Shown piece after piece: positions 43,962 through 52,192 of a DNA stretch of 64,000 nucleotides. This DNA comes from DAOMFB01 sp963721385 (GTDB taxonomy: Bacteria > Acidobacteriota > Thermoanaerobaculia > UBA5066), in the NCBI GenBank assembly GCA_963721385.1, contig CAVRJB010000008.1, positions 1-64,000 of the forward strand, read 5' to 3'. The notes below the pieces were generated by a model that saw only the letters and a list, made by a program, of their open reading frames with translations, did no database searches and was not told the DNA's origin. Numbering within the stretch: the first letter of the stretch is position 1; every line of letters starts with the position of its first letter. A program made the position numbers and the translations under genes.

Positions 43962-45421
43962 GAGGGCTTCTCGAGCGCTTCCTTGAGGAGCCGGTTGACG
44001 ACGGCGGGGCTCGCCTTACCCCCTGTCGCCTTCATCACCTGCCCGACGAACCACCCGAACGCCGCAGCCTTTCCGGCGCGGTACGTCTCCACCTGCTGCG
44101 GGTTCGCGGCGAGGATCCTCCCGAGGACCTCGAGGATCGGCCCCTCGTCGACGATCTGGACGAGGCCCCGCTCTTTCACGACGGCGTCGGCCTCCTTCCC
44201 TGTCGCGATCATCTCCGGGAGGACCTCCTTCGCGATCTTCCCGGAGATCGTGTCGCCGTCGATGAGGGCCACGAGCCGAGCGAGGGACGCGGGCGCGAGC
44301 GGCACGCGCCCGGCCTGCTTCTCGGCGTCGGTCATCCTGCCGAGAAGGTCCGAGAGGAGCCAGTTCGCGATTCCCTTCGGGTTCGCCGGGTGACCGGCGA
44401 CGGCGGCTTCGTACCAGTCGGCGAGCGGGCGGGAGAGGCAGACCAGGTCGGCGTCGCCGGGCGGGAGCCCGAGCGACGCCTCGAGCCGCTTCGCCCGCGC
44501 CTCCGGCAGCTCCGGAAGCGCCGCCTCGACCTCGCGCCGCCACGCGGCGTCGACGACGAGCGTCCCGAGATCGGGCTCCGGGAAGTAGCGGTAGTCCATC
44601 GCCTCTTCCTTCCCGCGCATCGGCTTCGTCGCGCCGGCGGCCGGGTCCCAGAGGCGCGTCTCCTGGACGATCGTCCCGCCGGCGGAAAGAGCGGCCACCT
44701 GCCGCCCGATCTCGTGCTCGAGCGCCTTCTTCACGTGGGCGATCGAGTTCAGGTTCTTGATCTCCACTTTCGTCCCGAGCGCCTCCGCGCCCGCCGGGCG
44801 GACGGAGACGTTCGCGTCGCAGCGGAGCGACCCCTCCTCCATGTTCCCGTCCGAGGCGTCGACCCACCGGACGAGCCGGCGGACCTTCACGAGGTAGTCG
44901 TAGGCCTCGTCGGCGGAGCGGAGGTCGGGCTCCGAGACGATCTCGATGAGCGGCGTTCCGGCGCGGTTCAGGTCGACGAGCGAAACACCGGTCGGCACGT
45001 CGTCCCACGGAAAATCGTGCATCGACTTCCCGGCGTCCTCCTCGAGGTGGATCCGGTGAAGGCGGATGCGGCGCGCGGCGCTCCCCGCGAGGACCTCCAC
45101 GACGCCGCCCGTCGCGAGCGGCCGGTCGTACTGCGAGATCTGGTAGCCCTTCGGCAGGTCCGGGTAGAAGTAGTTCTTCCGCGCGAAGATCGAACGCTCC
45201 TGGACGGAGCCGCCGGTCGCGAGGGCGACCCGCATCGCGAGGGTCACCATCTCGCGGTTCATCACGGGAAGGACGCCCGGATACCCGAGACAGACCGGGC
45301 AGACCGCGGTGTTCGGCGCCGCCCCGAAGACGACCGGGCAGGAGCAGAACGCCTTGCTCTTCGTCCTGAGCTGGCAGTGGACCTCGAGCCCGATGACGGG
45401 CTCGAACAGGGCGGGCGGCAT
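43958..45421 (-). CDS. gatB: Aspartyl/glutamyl-tRNA amidotransferase subunit B
   Basis: 487 residues. VIGLEVHCQLRTKSKAFCSCPVVFGAAPNTAVCPVCLGYPGVLPVMNREMV holds the zinc-type cysteines; KNYFYPDLPKGYQISQYDRPL, EDAGKSMHDFPWDDVPTGVSLVDLNRAGTPLIEIVSEPDLRSADEAYDYL, DGNMEEGSLRCDANVSVRPAG and KIEIKNLNS-like stretches follow, then the tRNA-binding YqeY-like tail. With GatA and GatC it amidates Glu-tRNA-Gln and/or Asp-tRNA-Asn. gatA and gatC are not in this window. ATG 45421 has no Shine-Dalgarno sequence; TAGACT lies exactly 7 nt upstream. Confidence 0.98.
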   Translation of the reverse strand: MPPALFEPVIGLEVHCQLRTKSKAFCSCPVVFGAAPNTAVCPVCLGYPGVLPVMNREMVTLAMRVALATGGSVQERSIFARKNYFYPDLPKGYQISQYDRPLATGGVVEVLAGSAARRIRLHRIHLEEDAGKSMHDFPWDDVPTGVSLVDLNRAGTPLIEIVSEPDLRSADEAYDYLVKVRRLVRWVDASDGNMEEGSLRCDANVSVRPAGAEALGTKVEIKNLNSIAHVKKALEHEIGRQVAALSAGGTIVQETRLWDPAAGATKPMRGKEEAMDYRYFPEPDLGTLVVDAAWRREVEAALPELPEARAKRLEASLGLPPGDADLVCLSRPLADWYEAAVAGHPANPKGIANWLLSDLLGRMTDAEKQAGRVPLAPASLARLVALIDGDTISGKIAKEVLPEMIATGKEADAVVKERGLVQIVDEGPILEVLGRILAANPQQVETYRAGKAAAFGWFVGQVMKATGGKASPAVVNRLLKEALEKPS

Positions 45422-45428
45422 CCGGAGA

Positions 45429-45434
45429 AGTCTA
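45429..45434 (-). promoter_or_regulatory. Putative -10 element, leaderless start of gatB
   Basis: Minus strand TAGACT followed by TCTCCGG and the gatB ATG. The gene upstream (FAD oxidase) ends only 5 nt away from this box, so gatB-ftsE-ftsX could have its own promoter despite the short gap. Confidence 0.45.
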
Positions 45435-45439
45435 GCGAA

Positions 45440-46837
45440 TCAACCCGGGAGGACTTTCCCGGGATTCAGGATCCCACGCGGGTCGAGAGCGGTCTTGACG
45501 GCCCGCATCGCGTCGAGGAACGCGGCATCGCGCCGGAGCGGCAGGAGGTTCCTCAGGATCACGCCGACGCCGTGCTCCCCGGTGATGGTCCCGCCGAGCC
45601 GCACGGCCTCGGCGTAGATCCCGTGGACCGCGCCCTCGAAGACCGCCGAGCTCGCCTCGCCGTGCCCTTCGCGGAGGAGCCGGACGTGGACGTTTCCGTC
45701 GGCGGCGTGGCCGTAACAGAACGGGTGCAGCTCCGCCGCCTGCGCGATCCGGCGAACGCCGAGGACGAGCGCGACCAGCTCGGAGCGCGGGACCGCGACG
45801 TCGATCTCGACCGAGACGCCGACGTCGTGGATCGCCTCGGCGATGCCGCGCCGGACGTCCCAGAGGGTCCTCCGCTTCGCCTCGTCCGTCGCGAGGGCGA
45901 CGTCGAGCGCGCCCCCCTCGAGGAGGATCTCCCCCGCCCGCGTCACGTCCCGCTCGACCTCGCCGTCCGAGGCGCCGTCGAAGTCGAGGAGGAGCCGCGC
46001 CTCGGCCTGGGGATACGGCACGCCGACCCCCTTCTTCCGCGACGAGACCTCGACGCTCGGGCGGTCGATCATCTCGCAGGCCGACGGGACGAGCCCGCGC
46101 CGGTGGATCTCGAGGACGGCTCCCGCGGCCTTCTCGAGCGATCCGAACGGCGCGAGGACCGTGGCCCACGCGGCCGGCTTCGCGATGAGGCGGAGCCACG
46201 CCGCCGTGACGACGGCGAGAGTTCCCTCGCTCCCGACGAGGAGCGAGGTCAGGTCGTAGCCCGCCACGTCCTTCCGGGTCTTGCCGCCGGTCACCGTGAC
46301 GCGCCCGTCGGCGAAGACGGCTTCGAGCCCGAGCACCCACTTCCCCGTCACGCCGTACTTGGCCGCGTGAGGGCCGCCGGCGTTCTCGGCGACGTTTCCG
46401 CCGATCAGGCACGAGCCGCGCGAGGAGGGGTCGGGCGGGTAATAGAGGCCGATCTCCTCCACCGCCTCCTGCAGCGTCTGCGTGACGACCCCCGCCTCGG
46501 CGATCGCCACGAAGTTCGCGGGGTCGATCTCGCGGATCGCGTTCAGGCGCTCGAGCGACAGTGCGACGCCGCCGTGGACGGCGAGGGCCCCGCCCGACAT
46601 CCCGGTCCGCCCGCCCTGCGGCGTCACCGGGATCCGCCGCTCGTGACAGAGGGCGAGAAGCCGGGAGACCTCCGCCGTCGTGCCCGGCTTCACGACGGCC
46701 GCGGGGACGTGGACGAGGTCGCGTGTCCAGTCCTTCGCATAGGCCGAAAGGTCCTCGCCGCCGGCCAGGACGTGCCGTGAACCGACGACGCCGGCGAGCG
46801 CGGAAATCTCCCCGGGGGTCAGCTCGCGCCGGGCCAT
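45440..46837 (-). CDS. GlcD-like FAD-binding oxidase (D-lactate/glycolate dehydrogenase family)
   Basis: 465 residues. The PCMH-type FAD domain shows AAVVKPGTTAEVSRLLALC, VTPQGGRTGMSGGALAVHGGVALSLERLNAIREID, VAIAEAGVVTQTLQEAVEEIGLYYPPDPSSRGSCLIGGNVAENAGGPHAAKYGVTGKWVLGLEAVFADG. The C-terminal FAD-oxidase domain ends with FCYGHAADGNVHVRLL, GGTITGEHGVGVILRNLL and LMRAVKTALDPRGILNPGKVLPG-like sequence (His-rich metal site). Family members oxidise D-lactate, glycolate or D-2-hydroxyglutarate; no iron-sulfur GlcF partner lies nearby, so D-lactate or D-2-hydroxyacid dehydrogenase is the best guess. Confidence 0.92.
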   Translation of the reverse strand: MARRELTPGEISALAGVVGSRHVLAGGEDLSAYAKDWTRDLVHVPAAVVKPGTTAEVSRLLALCHERRIPVTPQGGRTGMSGGALAVHGGVALSLERLNAIREIDPANFVAIAEAGVVTQTLQEAVEEIGLYYPPDPSSRGSCLIGGNVAENAGGPHAAKYGVTGKWVLGLEAVFADGRVTVTGGKTRKDVAGYDLTSLLVGSEGTLAVVTAAWLRLIAKPAAWATVLAPFGSLEKAAGAVLEIHRRGLVPSACEMIDRPSVEVSSRKKGVGVPYPQAEARLLLDFDGASDGEVERDVTRAGEILLEGGALDVALATDEAKRRTLWDVRRGIAEAIHDVGVSVEIDVAVPRSELVALVLGVRRIAQAAELHPFCYGHAADGNVHVRLLREGHGEASSAVFEGAVHGIYAEAVRLGGTITGEHGVGVILRNLLPLRRDAAFLDAMRAVKTALDPRGILNPGKVLPG

Positions 46838-46844
46838 GACCGGG

Positions 46845-46850
46845 ATCTTA
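46845..46850 (-). promoter_or_regulatory. Putative -10 element, leaderless start of the FAD oxidase gene
   Basis: Minus strand TAAGAT followed by CCCGGTC and ATG 46837; 7-nt spacing, no Shine-Dalgarno sequence. This is the cleanest match to the recurrent pattern in the window. Confidence 0.5.
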
Positions 46851-46911
46851 AGTTCGGAGCCGCCCTCCTACGTGGCCGAAAATAAGGCGGCCCTCTCCCG
46901 GGATGCCCCGA

Positions 46912-46917
46912 TAGAAT
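46912..46917 (+). promoter_or_regulatory. Putative -10 element of the aldolase gene
   Basis: TAGAAT followed by CGTCT, 29 nt before ATG 46947, which has its own GAAGGAG ribosome-binding site. The same TAGAATCGTCT string occurs at 56582-56592 before the rhodanese gene, so it looks like a conserved promoter core for genes with leaders. Confidence 0.4.
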
Positions 46918-46946
46918 CGTCTCCGGACCCCGGCGAAGGAGAAACG

Positions 46947-48314
46947 ATGAGCACTTTCGTGGAGAAGGTCACGGAGGACGCCCGGCGCGACGCGGCCTCC
47001 TTTCGCAGCACGGGAATCGACGCCCTCGTCCGGCAGGCCGTTTTCGAGAGCGATGTCGCGAAGCGCGACGAAGCGCGTCACGCCATCCGGGCCGCCGCGG
47101 CGGCGTACGGCATCCTCCCCGCGTCGATTCACGACCTCTACATGGCGATCGGGCGCGGCGAGTCCGGCGGCTTCACGACCCCCGCCATCAACGTCCGGAT
47201 GCTCGCGTACGACACGGCGCGCGCGATCTTCCGCGCGGCGAAGAAGCACGACGTCGGCGCGTTCATCCTCGAGATCGCCCGCAGCGAGATGGGGTACACG
47301 GACCAGCAGCCGGGCGAGTACGCCGCCGTGACCCTCGCGGCCGCCATCCGGGAAGGGCACGACGGTCCGGTCTTCATCCAGGGCGACCACTTCCAGATCA
47401 ACGCCAAGAAGTACGCGACGAACCCCGACGGCGAGCGGAAGGCCATCGAGGCCCTGATCGGCGACGCGATCCCGGCGGGCTTCTTCAACATCGACATCGA
47501 CACGTCGACGCTCGTCGATCTCTCGCAGTCCACCGTCGTCGAGGAGCAGCGCCGCAACTTCGAGAACGCCGCGCACCTCACCCGCTTCATCCGGTCCCGC
47601 GAGCCGAAGGGCCTGACGATCTCCGTCGGCGGCGAGATCGGCGAGGTCGGCAAGGACGTCTCCAGCCCCGAGGAGTTCCGCGCCTTCATGAACGGCTTCA
47701 AGGCGGCGCTGCCGCCCGGGATGACGGGCGTCTCGAAGATCTCCATCAACACCGGCACCTCGCACGGCGGCGTCGTCCTCCCGGACGGCACGGTGGCCAA
47801 GGTCTCCATCGCCTTCGACTCCATGCAGGCGATCTCGAAGATCGCACGGGCCGAGTACGGCCTCGGCGGCGTCGTCCAGCACGGCGCCTCGACGCTGCCC
47901 GCCGAGATGTTCCACGAGTTCCCGAACCACGGGGCGTGCGAGGTCCACCTCGCCACCGAGTTCCAGAACATGATCTACGAGCACCCGGCGCTGCCGAAAG
48001 AGCTCAAGGACGAGATGTACGCCTGGCTGAAGGCGAACGCCGCTGACGAGCGGAAGGCGAACGACACCGACGAACAGTTCCTCTATCGCTCGCGGAAGAA
48101 GGCGATTGGCCCGTTCAAGAAGGCGGCCTGGAACCTGTCGGAGGCGGTCCGCGCCGAGATCGGCGCCTCGCTGCAGGCCAAGTTCGAGTACCTTTTCGGA
48201 AAGCTCCGCGTTCAGGGAACGAAGAACGCGGTCTCGCGCTTCGTGAAGCCGGTCGAGGTCGAGCGAACGGTCGCCGGCGGCAGGTTCGTCCGCGACGACG
48301 AGGCGGGAGATTAG
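46947..48314 (+). CDS. Class II fructose-bisphosphate aldolase-family protein (long form)
   Basis: 455 residues from ATG 46947 with GAAGGAG upstream. TIM-barrel zinc aldolase pattern: the metal His in PVFIQGDHFQINAKKY (GDHFQ in place of the usual LDHG), FNIDIDTSTLVDLS, GGEIGEVG (GEIG for GELG), SINTGTSHGGVVLPDGTVAKVSIAFDSMQ and VVQHGASTLPAEMFHEFP (HGAST for HGGSG). The C-terminal 100 residues (LYRSRKKAIGPFKKAAWNLSEAVRAEIGASLQAKFEYLFGKLRV) go beyond the 300-350 residues of classical FbaA. Probably cleaves or makes a ketose phosphate, but changed metal-site context leaves the substrate open. Monocistronic; convergent with the next gene. Confidence 0.85.
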   Translation: MSTFVEKVTEDARRDAASFRSTGIDALVRQAVFESDVAKRDEARHAIRAAAAAYGILPASIHDLYMAIGRGESGGFTTPAINVRMLAYDTARAIFRAAKKHDVGAFILEIARSEMGYTDQQPGEYAAVTLAAAIREGHDGPVFIQGDHFQINAKKYATNPDGERKAIEALIGDAIPAGFFNIDIDTSTLVDLSQSTVVEEQRRNFENAAHLTRFIRSREPKGLTISVGGEIGEVGKDVSSPEEFRAFMNGFKAALPPGMTGVSKISINTGTSHGGVVLPDGTVAKVSIAFDSMQAISKIARAEYGLGGVVQHGASTLPAEMFHEFPNHGACEVHLATEFQNMIYEHPALPKELKDEMYAWLKANAADERKANDTDEQFLYRSRKKAIGPFKKAAWNLSEAVRAEIGASLQAKFEYLFGKLRVQGTKNAVSRFVKPVEVERTVAGGRFVRDDEAGD

Positions 48315-48320
48315 CCTCTC

Positions 48321-50051
48321 TCAGGAGGGCGGGCGCGGACGGAAATAGATCGCCGCGTCCGCCCGAAGCGCCCGAGGCCGCCCGCCCGGAGGCCGCTCGA
48401 GCGTCTCGACCCTCTCCATCTGGCGGCCAAAGACGCGCATGAAGTCGTCCAGATAGCCTCGTCCGAAGTACGGGCGCCCGTACTCCGGAAAGGAGCGGTT
48501 GACGATGAAGGCGGCCCCGGGGCGCGTCCGGTCGAGAGCCGTGATCATCTCCTTCTCGTCTTTGGCGCCCTGCTCGCCCGGATTGAAATGCTCGAACGCG
48601 AAGGGCGTGCGGCGTTCCGCGAGGAACAGGACGACGCCGGGCTCGGGAAATCCCGCCACGTAATCTCCCGGCTTGGTGTCGCGCGACAGTCGGGTCACGA
48701 GGCCGTCGATGAGGCGCGCCTCGGCGGCGGGTAGAAGCAGGCTCCCCCGCGGAGATCGCACCCACTCGCGGGGCGTGTCGTGGAAGTCACGGACGACCCC
48801 GGCGCCGTGCCCGAGCGCCAGCCCGAGAACGAGGGCTCCGAGGGGCTTCGTCCCGCCCGTCCACCGCGCCAGAGTCGTCAGGGAGATCGTCAGGGCGAGT
48901 GGACCCGAGAACGCGCTGTAGGGGCAGTACCTCATGAGGAAGAGCGGCTGGCGGGCGAGAAACGGAACCATCGCCGCTCCCGTGGCCATCACGGCGGCGT
49001 TCGCGCCTGGATCGCGCCAGCTTTTTCGGACGATGGCCCGCACACCCTCGACCACGAAGGCCGCGCTCGCAAGCGGCACGAGCACTTGCACGGCGAGATT
49101 CGACGGCATGAGAGAAGCCGCTATCCCCGAAGCGAAGAGCAGGGGCGTGGCGAGCTGGTTCCCGAGTGAGCGTGACAGAAACAGCGCCGCGGCGAAGAGC
49201 GCCGCCGAGGGGAGGTAGAGCCGGAGGCCTTCCCAGGAGAGGAGCTGCTCCCTCGTGAGGCTGCCCAGGAGAACGAAACGGTACAGGCCTTTCAACTCTT
49301 CCGACATATGAAAGGCCATGAGGAATCCGCGCCGGCCGAGCAGGTCGGTGTCGTACCGCGCCAGGGGGACGAGCCAGAAGAGGCTTCCGGCGGCAGCGGC
49401 CAGAAAGACCGAGACGAGCGCCTCGCGCCGCGGCCGGCGCCAGAGCAGCGCGACCCCGACGCCTCCGAGCGCCATCGGGATCATTTCGAGCTTCGTCCCG
49501 CAGGCGAGTGCCGCCACCGCCGCGGCGAAAAGGGAGCGGCGCGGGCCGGTCGACCCGAGCGCCGCTTCGAGGGCGACGAGCGATAGGACGATCCCCTCCA
49601 GAGCGGCGACCGTATACGGAAAAGCCCACGCGCCGCCTCCCGGCTCGAAGACGCAGACGCTCACGACCAGGCAGGTCGCCGCCGCCGCGAAACCCGGCGA
49701 CGGGACGAGCCGGAGCACGAGGCGGCGGAGCGCCTCGACACCCGCGAGGGCCAGGATGGCGCGCAGGGCGAAAAGCGCCTCAAGCCTATGGCCGAGGACG
49801 AGGAAGGCCATCGCGTCGAGGGTGGGCGGGACGGACCCGAACCAGTAAGCGATGTCGCGGTAAATCGCCCCCCCGAGGAAGAACCGGCTCGCGACGCCCA
49901 CCTCGCGCCCGCAGTCCTGGAACGGCATGACCCAGCGCCCGTACGTCGCGGCGTACAGGACGACGAAAAAGAGGGTCGGTCCCGCGGCCGGCAGCCAACG
50001 CAACACGACGGCGAGACCGCGGCGGCCCGCGGCCGCAACCTGCTCCCTCAC
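48321..50051 (-). CDS. Polytopic membrane protein, PMT/GT39-like (substrate unknown)
   Basis: 576 residues, GTG start. About ten hydrophobic spans between residues 20 and 400, with the first loop holding FQDCGREVGVASRFFLGGAIYRDIAYWFGSVPPTLDAM, similar in place to the acidic loop of GT-C glycosyltransferases (PMT/ArnT). The C-terminal soluble part (about 410-576) has DTPREWVRSPRGSLLLP, GDYVAGFPEPGVVLFLAERRTPFAFEHFNPG, TRPGAAFIVNRSFPEYGRPYFG, the kind of domain that follows membrane glycosyltransferase-like cores. No family is certain. A GATAAT box 9 nt before the GTG could give a leaderless transcript. Only 6 nt separate its stop from the aldolase stop. Confidence 0.8.
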   Translation of the reverse strand: MREQVAAAGRRGLAVVLRWLPAAGPTLFFVVLYAATYGRWVMPFQDCGREVGVASRFFLGGAIYRDIAYWFGSVPPTLDAMAFLVLGHRLEALFALRAILALAGVEALRRLVLRLVPSPGFAAAATCLVVSVCVFEPGGGAWAFPYTVAALEGIVLSLVALEAALGSTGPRRSLFAAAVAALACGTKLEMIPMALGGVGVALLWRRPRREALVSVFLAAAAGSLFWLVPLARYDTDLLGRRGFLMAFHMSEELKGLYRFVLLGSLTREQLLSWEGLRLYLPSAALFAAALFLSRSLGNQLATPLLFASGIAASLMPSNLAVQVLVPLASAAFVVEGVRAIVRKSWRDPGANAAVMATGAAMVPFLARQPLFLMRYCPYSAFSGPLALTISLTTLARWTGGTKPLGALVLGLALGHGAGVVRDFHDTPREWVRSPRGSLLLPAAEARLIDGLVTRLSRDTKPGDYVAGFPEPGVVLFLAERRTPFAFEHFNPGEQGAKDEKEMITALDRTRPGAAFIVNRSFPEYGRPYFGRGYLDDFMRVFGRQMERVETLERPPGGRPRALRADAAIYFRPRPPS

Positions 50052-50061
50052 GATCCCCGAA

Positions 50062-51078
50062 TTATCGGCGGTAGCGCTCCCGGATGGTCGGGATCAGGTA
50101 CTCGCTGAAGGCCCGGGAGAGGTCGTAGCGTGTCGCGAAGCCCCAGTCGCGCCGCGCCGCCGCGTCGTCCACGTCGGCCGGCCAGGAGTCGACGATCCCC
50201 TGCCGCTTCAGGTCGGGCTCGAAGGTGATCGCCGCGCCGGGAAAGGCGTTCACGACGAGGTCGCGGATCTCGGCCGCCGACGGGTTGAACGAGCCGACGT
50301 TGTAGATCCGGCGTGACAGGCGCTCGGCCGGGGCTGCGGCCAGCTTCAGGAGCGCGTCGACGCCGTCGGGCATCGCCATGAAGGGGATCCGGGCGTCGGG
50401 CCGGACGAAGCAGGCGTACGGCTTTCCCTGCGCGGCGGCGTGGATCATCTCGGGGGCGTAGTCCGAGGTTCCGCCCGACGGCACCGTCACGGCCGAGATG
50501 AGCCCGGGGAAGCGGACGCAGCGGAAGTCGAGCCGCGGGACCGGCTCGGCGGAGAGCTGCTTGTAGTGCCCGGAGTAGTACCGGCCGAGGTGCTCACAGT
50601 AGAGCTTGTTGCAGCCGTACATCGTCGTCGGCGCGTTGAACTCGTCCTCTTTCACCTTCCCCGCATGCGCCTTCGTCGCGAGGTCGGGCAGGCCGTAGGC
50701 CGCGATGGACGACGGGTAGATGAACGTGACCGGCCGCCCATGCGAGCAGCGCTCGGAGTAGGCGAACTCCAGGAGCAGGAGCGTCCCCTCGACGTTCACC
50801 TGGTGCGCCGTCACCGGCGTGAACTCGCTCCTCGTCGAGAGAAGCGCCGCCAGGTGGAAGATCAGGTCGATCTCGTACTCCGAGAGGATCCGCTCGAGGA
50901 GGTTTCGCTCGAGGATCGAGCCGGTGAACTGCCGTTCGACTCTCCGCCCGAGGTCCCCCTCGAGCGTTTTCAGATCGAGCGTCACGATGGCACGGGAGCC
51001 GTCGCCCGATAGATGAGTGATCAGTCCGTGCCCGATCTCGCCGCTGGCTCCGGTGATGAGGACGACGGTTCGCCGCAT
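50062..51078 (-). CDS. NAD-dependent epimerase/dehydratase, L-threonine dehydrogenase-like SDR
   Basis: 338 residues from ATG 51078 with GAAGGAGACG upstream. Rossmann motif VVLITGASGEIGHGLITHL, LDLKTLEGD, IFHLAALLSTRSEFTPVTAHQVNVEGTLLLLEFA, and the catalytic Ser/Tyr/Lys in FIYPSSIAAYGLPD and TTMYGCNKLYCEHLGRYY. LSTRSEFTP with YPSSIAAYG recalls the GalE-like L-threonine 3-dehydrogenase branch, but it carries a longer insert (GRPVTFI, KVKEDEFNAPTT), so a nucleotide-sugar epimerase cannot be excluded. The divergent LPLAT gene starts 87 nt upstream; the polytopic gene follows by 10 nt. Confidence 0.85.
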   Translation of the reverse strand: MRRTVVLITGASGEIGHGLITHLSGDGSRAIVTLDLKTLEGDLGRRVERQFTGSILERNLLERILSEYEIDLIFHLAALLSTRSEFTPVTAHQVNVEGTLLLLEFAYSERCSHGRPVTFIYPSSIAAYGLPDLATKAHAGKVKEDEFNAPTTMYGCNKLYCEHLGRYYSGHYKQLSAEPVPRLDFRCVRFPGLISAVTVPSGGTSDYAPEMIHAAAQGKPYACFVRPDARIPFMAMPDGVDALLKLAAAPAERLSRRIYNVGSFNPSAAEIRDLVVNAFPGAAITFEPDLKRQGIVDSWPADVDDAAARRDWGFATRYDLSRAFSEYLIPTIRERYRR

Positions 51079-51165
51079 GGTCGCGTCTCCTTCCGAGCGT
51101 GAGGATCTTAGACGCTGGACGGCGCCGCGGAGCCTGCCTCCTGCATCGGTATCATCCCCGCCGCC

Positions 51166-52119
51166 GTGTCCGAAAGCCCCGCCATCGTCTCGCGCCTCAC
51201 GCACCTGACGTTCGGGCTCTGGTTTTCGTTCTTCCGCTGGATGGCGAGGACGTTGCCGCCCGAGTGGGTGGCCCGGCTCGCGGCGGCGACGGCCGAGCGG
51301 GCGATCTGGGAGCGGGAGAGCGTCCACGACGCCATCGCCGACAACTTCTCGGCCGTCCTCGGCCTCCCGCCTGGGGACCGCCGCGTCGAGGAGACGGGAC
51401 GCGAAATGGTCTCTCGCCATTCACGGCAGTGGATCGACTTCCTTCGCTACACGGGGCGCGCGGACATCGACGTGCGCGCACTGCGCGCAAGCCGCTCCGG
51501 GGACGAGCACCTTATCGCTGCGCGGGACGCGGGGAAGGGCGCGATCCTCCTGACCGCCCACGTCGGCAACTTCGAGCTGGGCGGGCTCTTCCTCCGCGAG
51601 CTCGGCCTTTCGTGCGCGGCGGCGTACGTCCCGGACCCGTCGCCCGTCATCGAGAGGCACCGCGAGGAGGCGCGGAAAGCGCTCGGCGTCACGGGCATCC
51701 CGGTGACGTCCTCCCCCTTCGCTTTCGTACCGCTTCTACGCGCCCTCCGCGAGGGTCGCTTCGTGGCGATGCAGGGGGACCGGGACGTCTCAGGCACGGG
51801 GCGGACCCTCCCGTTCTTCGGGAGGTCGGCCTCGTTTCCGGTCGGCCCGTTCCGCCTCGCGGCCTTCTCGGGGGCGCCACTCCTTCCCGTCTTCGTGCTC
51901 CAGGAGAACGACGGCCGGTACCGGACGCTCGCCGAGGAACCGATCCGCCTCGCGCTCGCCCCGGGATCGCGTTCGGAGCCCGACGAGGGGGAGCTGGAAG
52001 CCGCCCTGGCGCACTGGGTGAGCGTTCTGTCGAGGGTCATCCGCGAGAATCCCACGCAGTGGTATCTCTTCACCCGGTTCTGGGAGGCGCCAGACCCCGC
52101 GGAAGGCGCCTCCCTATAA
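51166..52119 (+). CDS. Lysophospholipid/lipid A acyltransferase, LpxL/HtrB family
   Basis: 317 residues, GTG start. LPLAT core with the HX4E catalytic motif in LLTAHVGNFELGGLFL (His132, Glu137), then AAYVPDPSPVIERHREEAR, LREGRFVAMQGDRDVSGTGRTLPFFGRSASFPVGPFRLAAFSGAPLLPVFVL and NPTQWYLFTRFWE, the LpxL-type closing motif. An N-terminal hydrophobic helix (FGLWFSFFRWMARTLP) anchors it to the membrane. Such enzymes add secondary acyl chains to lipid A or ornithine/glycerol lipids; with LpxC present, a lipid A role is sensible. TATCAT sits 10 nt before the GTG with no Shine-Dalgarno sequence. Confidence 0.9.
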   Translation: MSESPAIVSRLTHLTFGLWFSFFRWMARTLPPEWVARLAAATAERAIWERESVHDAIADNFSAVLGLPPGDRRVEETGREMVSRHSRQWIDFLRYTGRADIDVRALRASRSGDEHLIAARDAGKGAILLTAHVGNFELGGLFLRELGLSCAAAYVPDPSPVIERHREEARKALGVTGIPVTSSPFAFVPLLRALREGRFVAMQGDRDVSGTGRTLPFFGRSASFPVGPFRLAAFSGAPLLPVFVLQENDGRYRTLAEEPIRLALAPGSRSEPDEGELEAALAHWVSVLSRVIRENPTQWYLFTRFWEAPDPAEGASL

Positions 52120-52192
52120 TCCGCGCGCGCCGCCGGACTCTCCCGCCGCCCCTCTTCGGCACGGGTGTTGCTGACGCCGCGGAGCCCGCGCC

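Noticed and set aside
44390..46780. A 796-codon plus-strand frame opposite gatB and the FAD oxidase
   Set aside because: Antisense shadow; both minus-strand genes have clear family motifs and catalytic residues.
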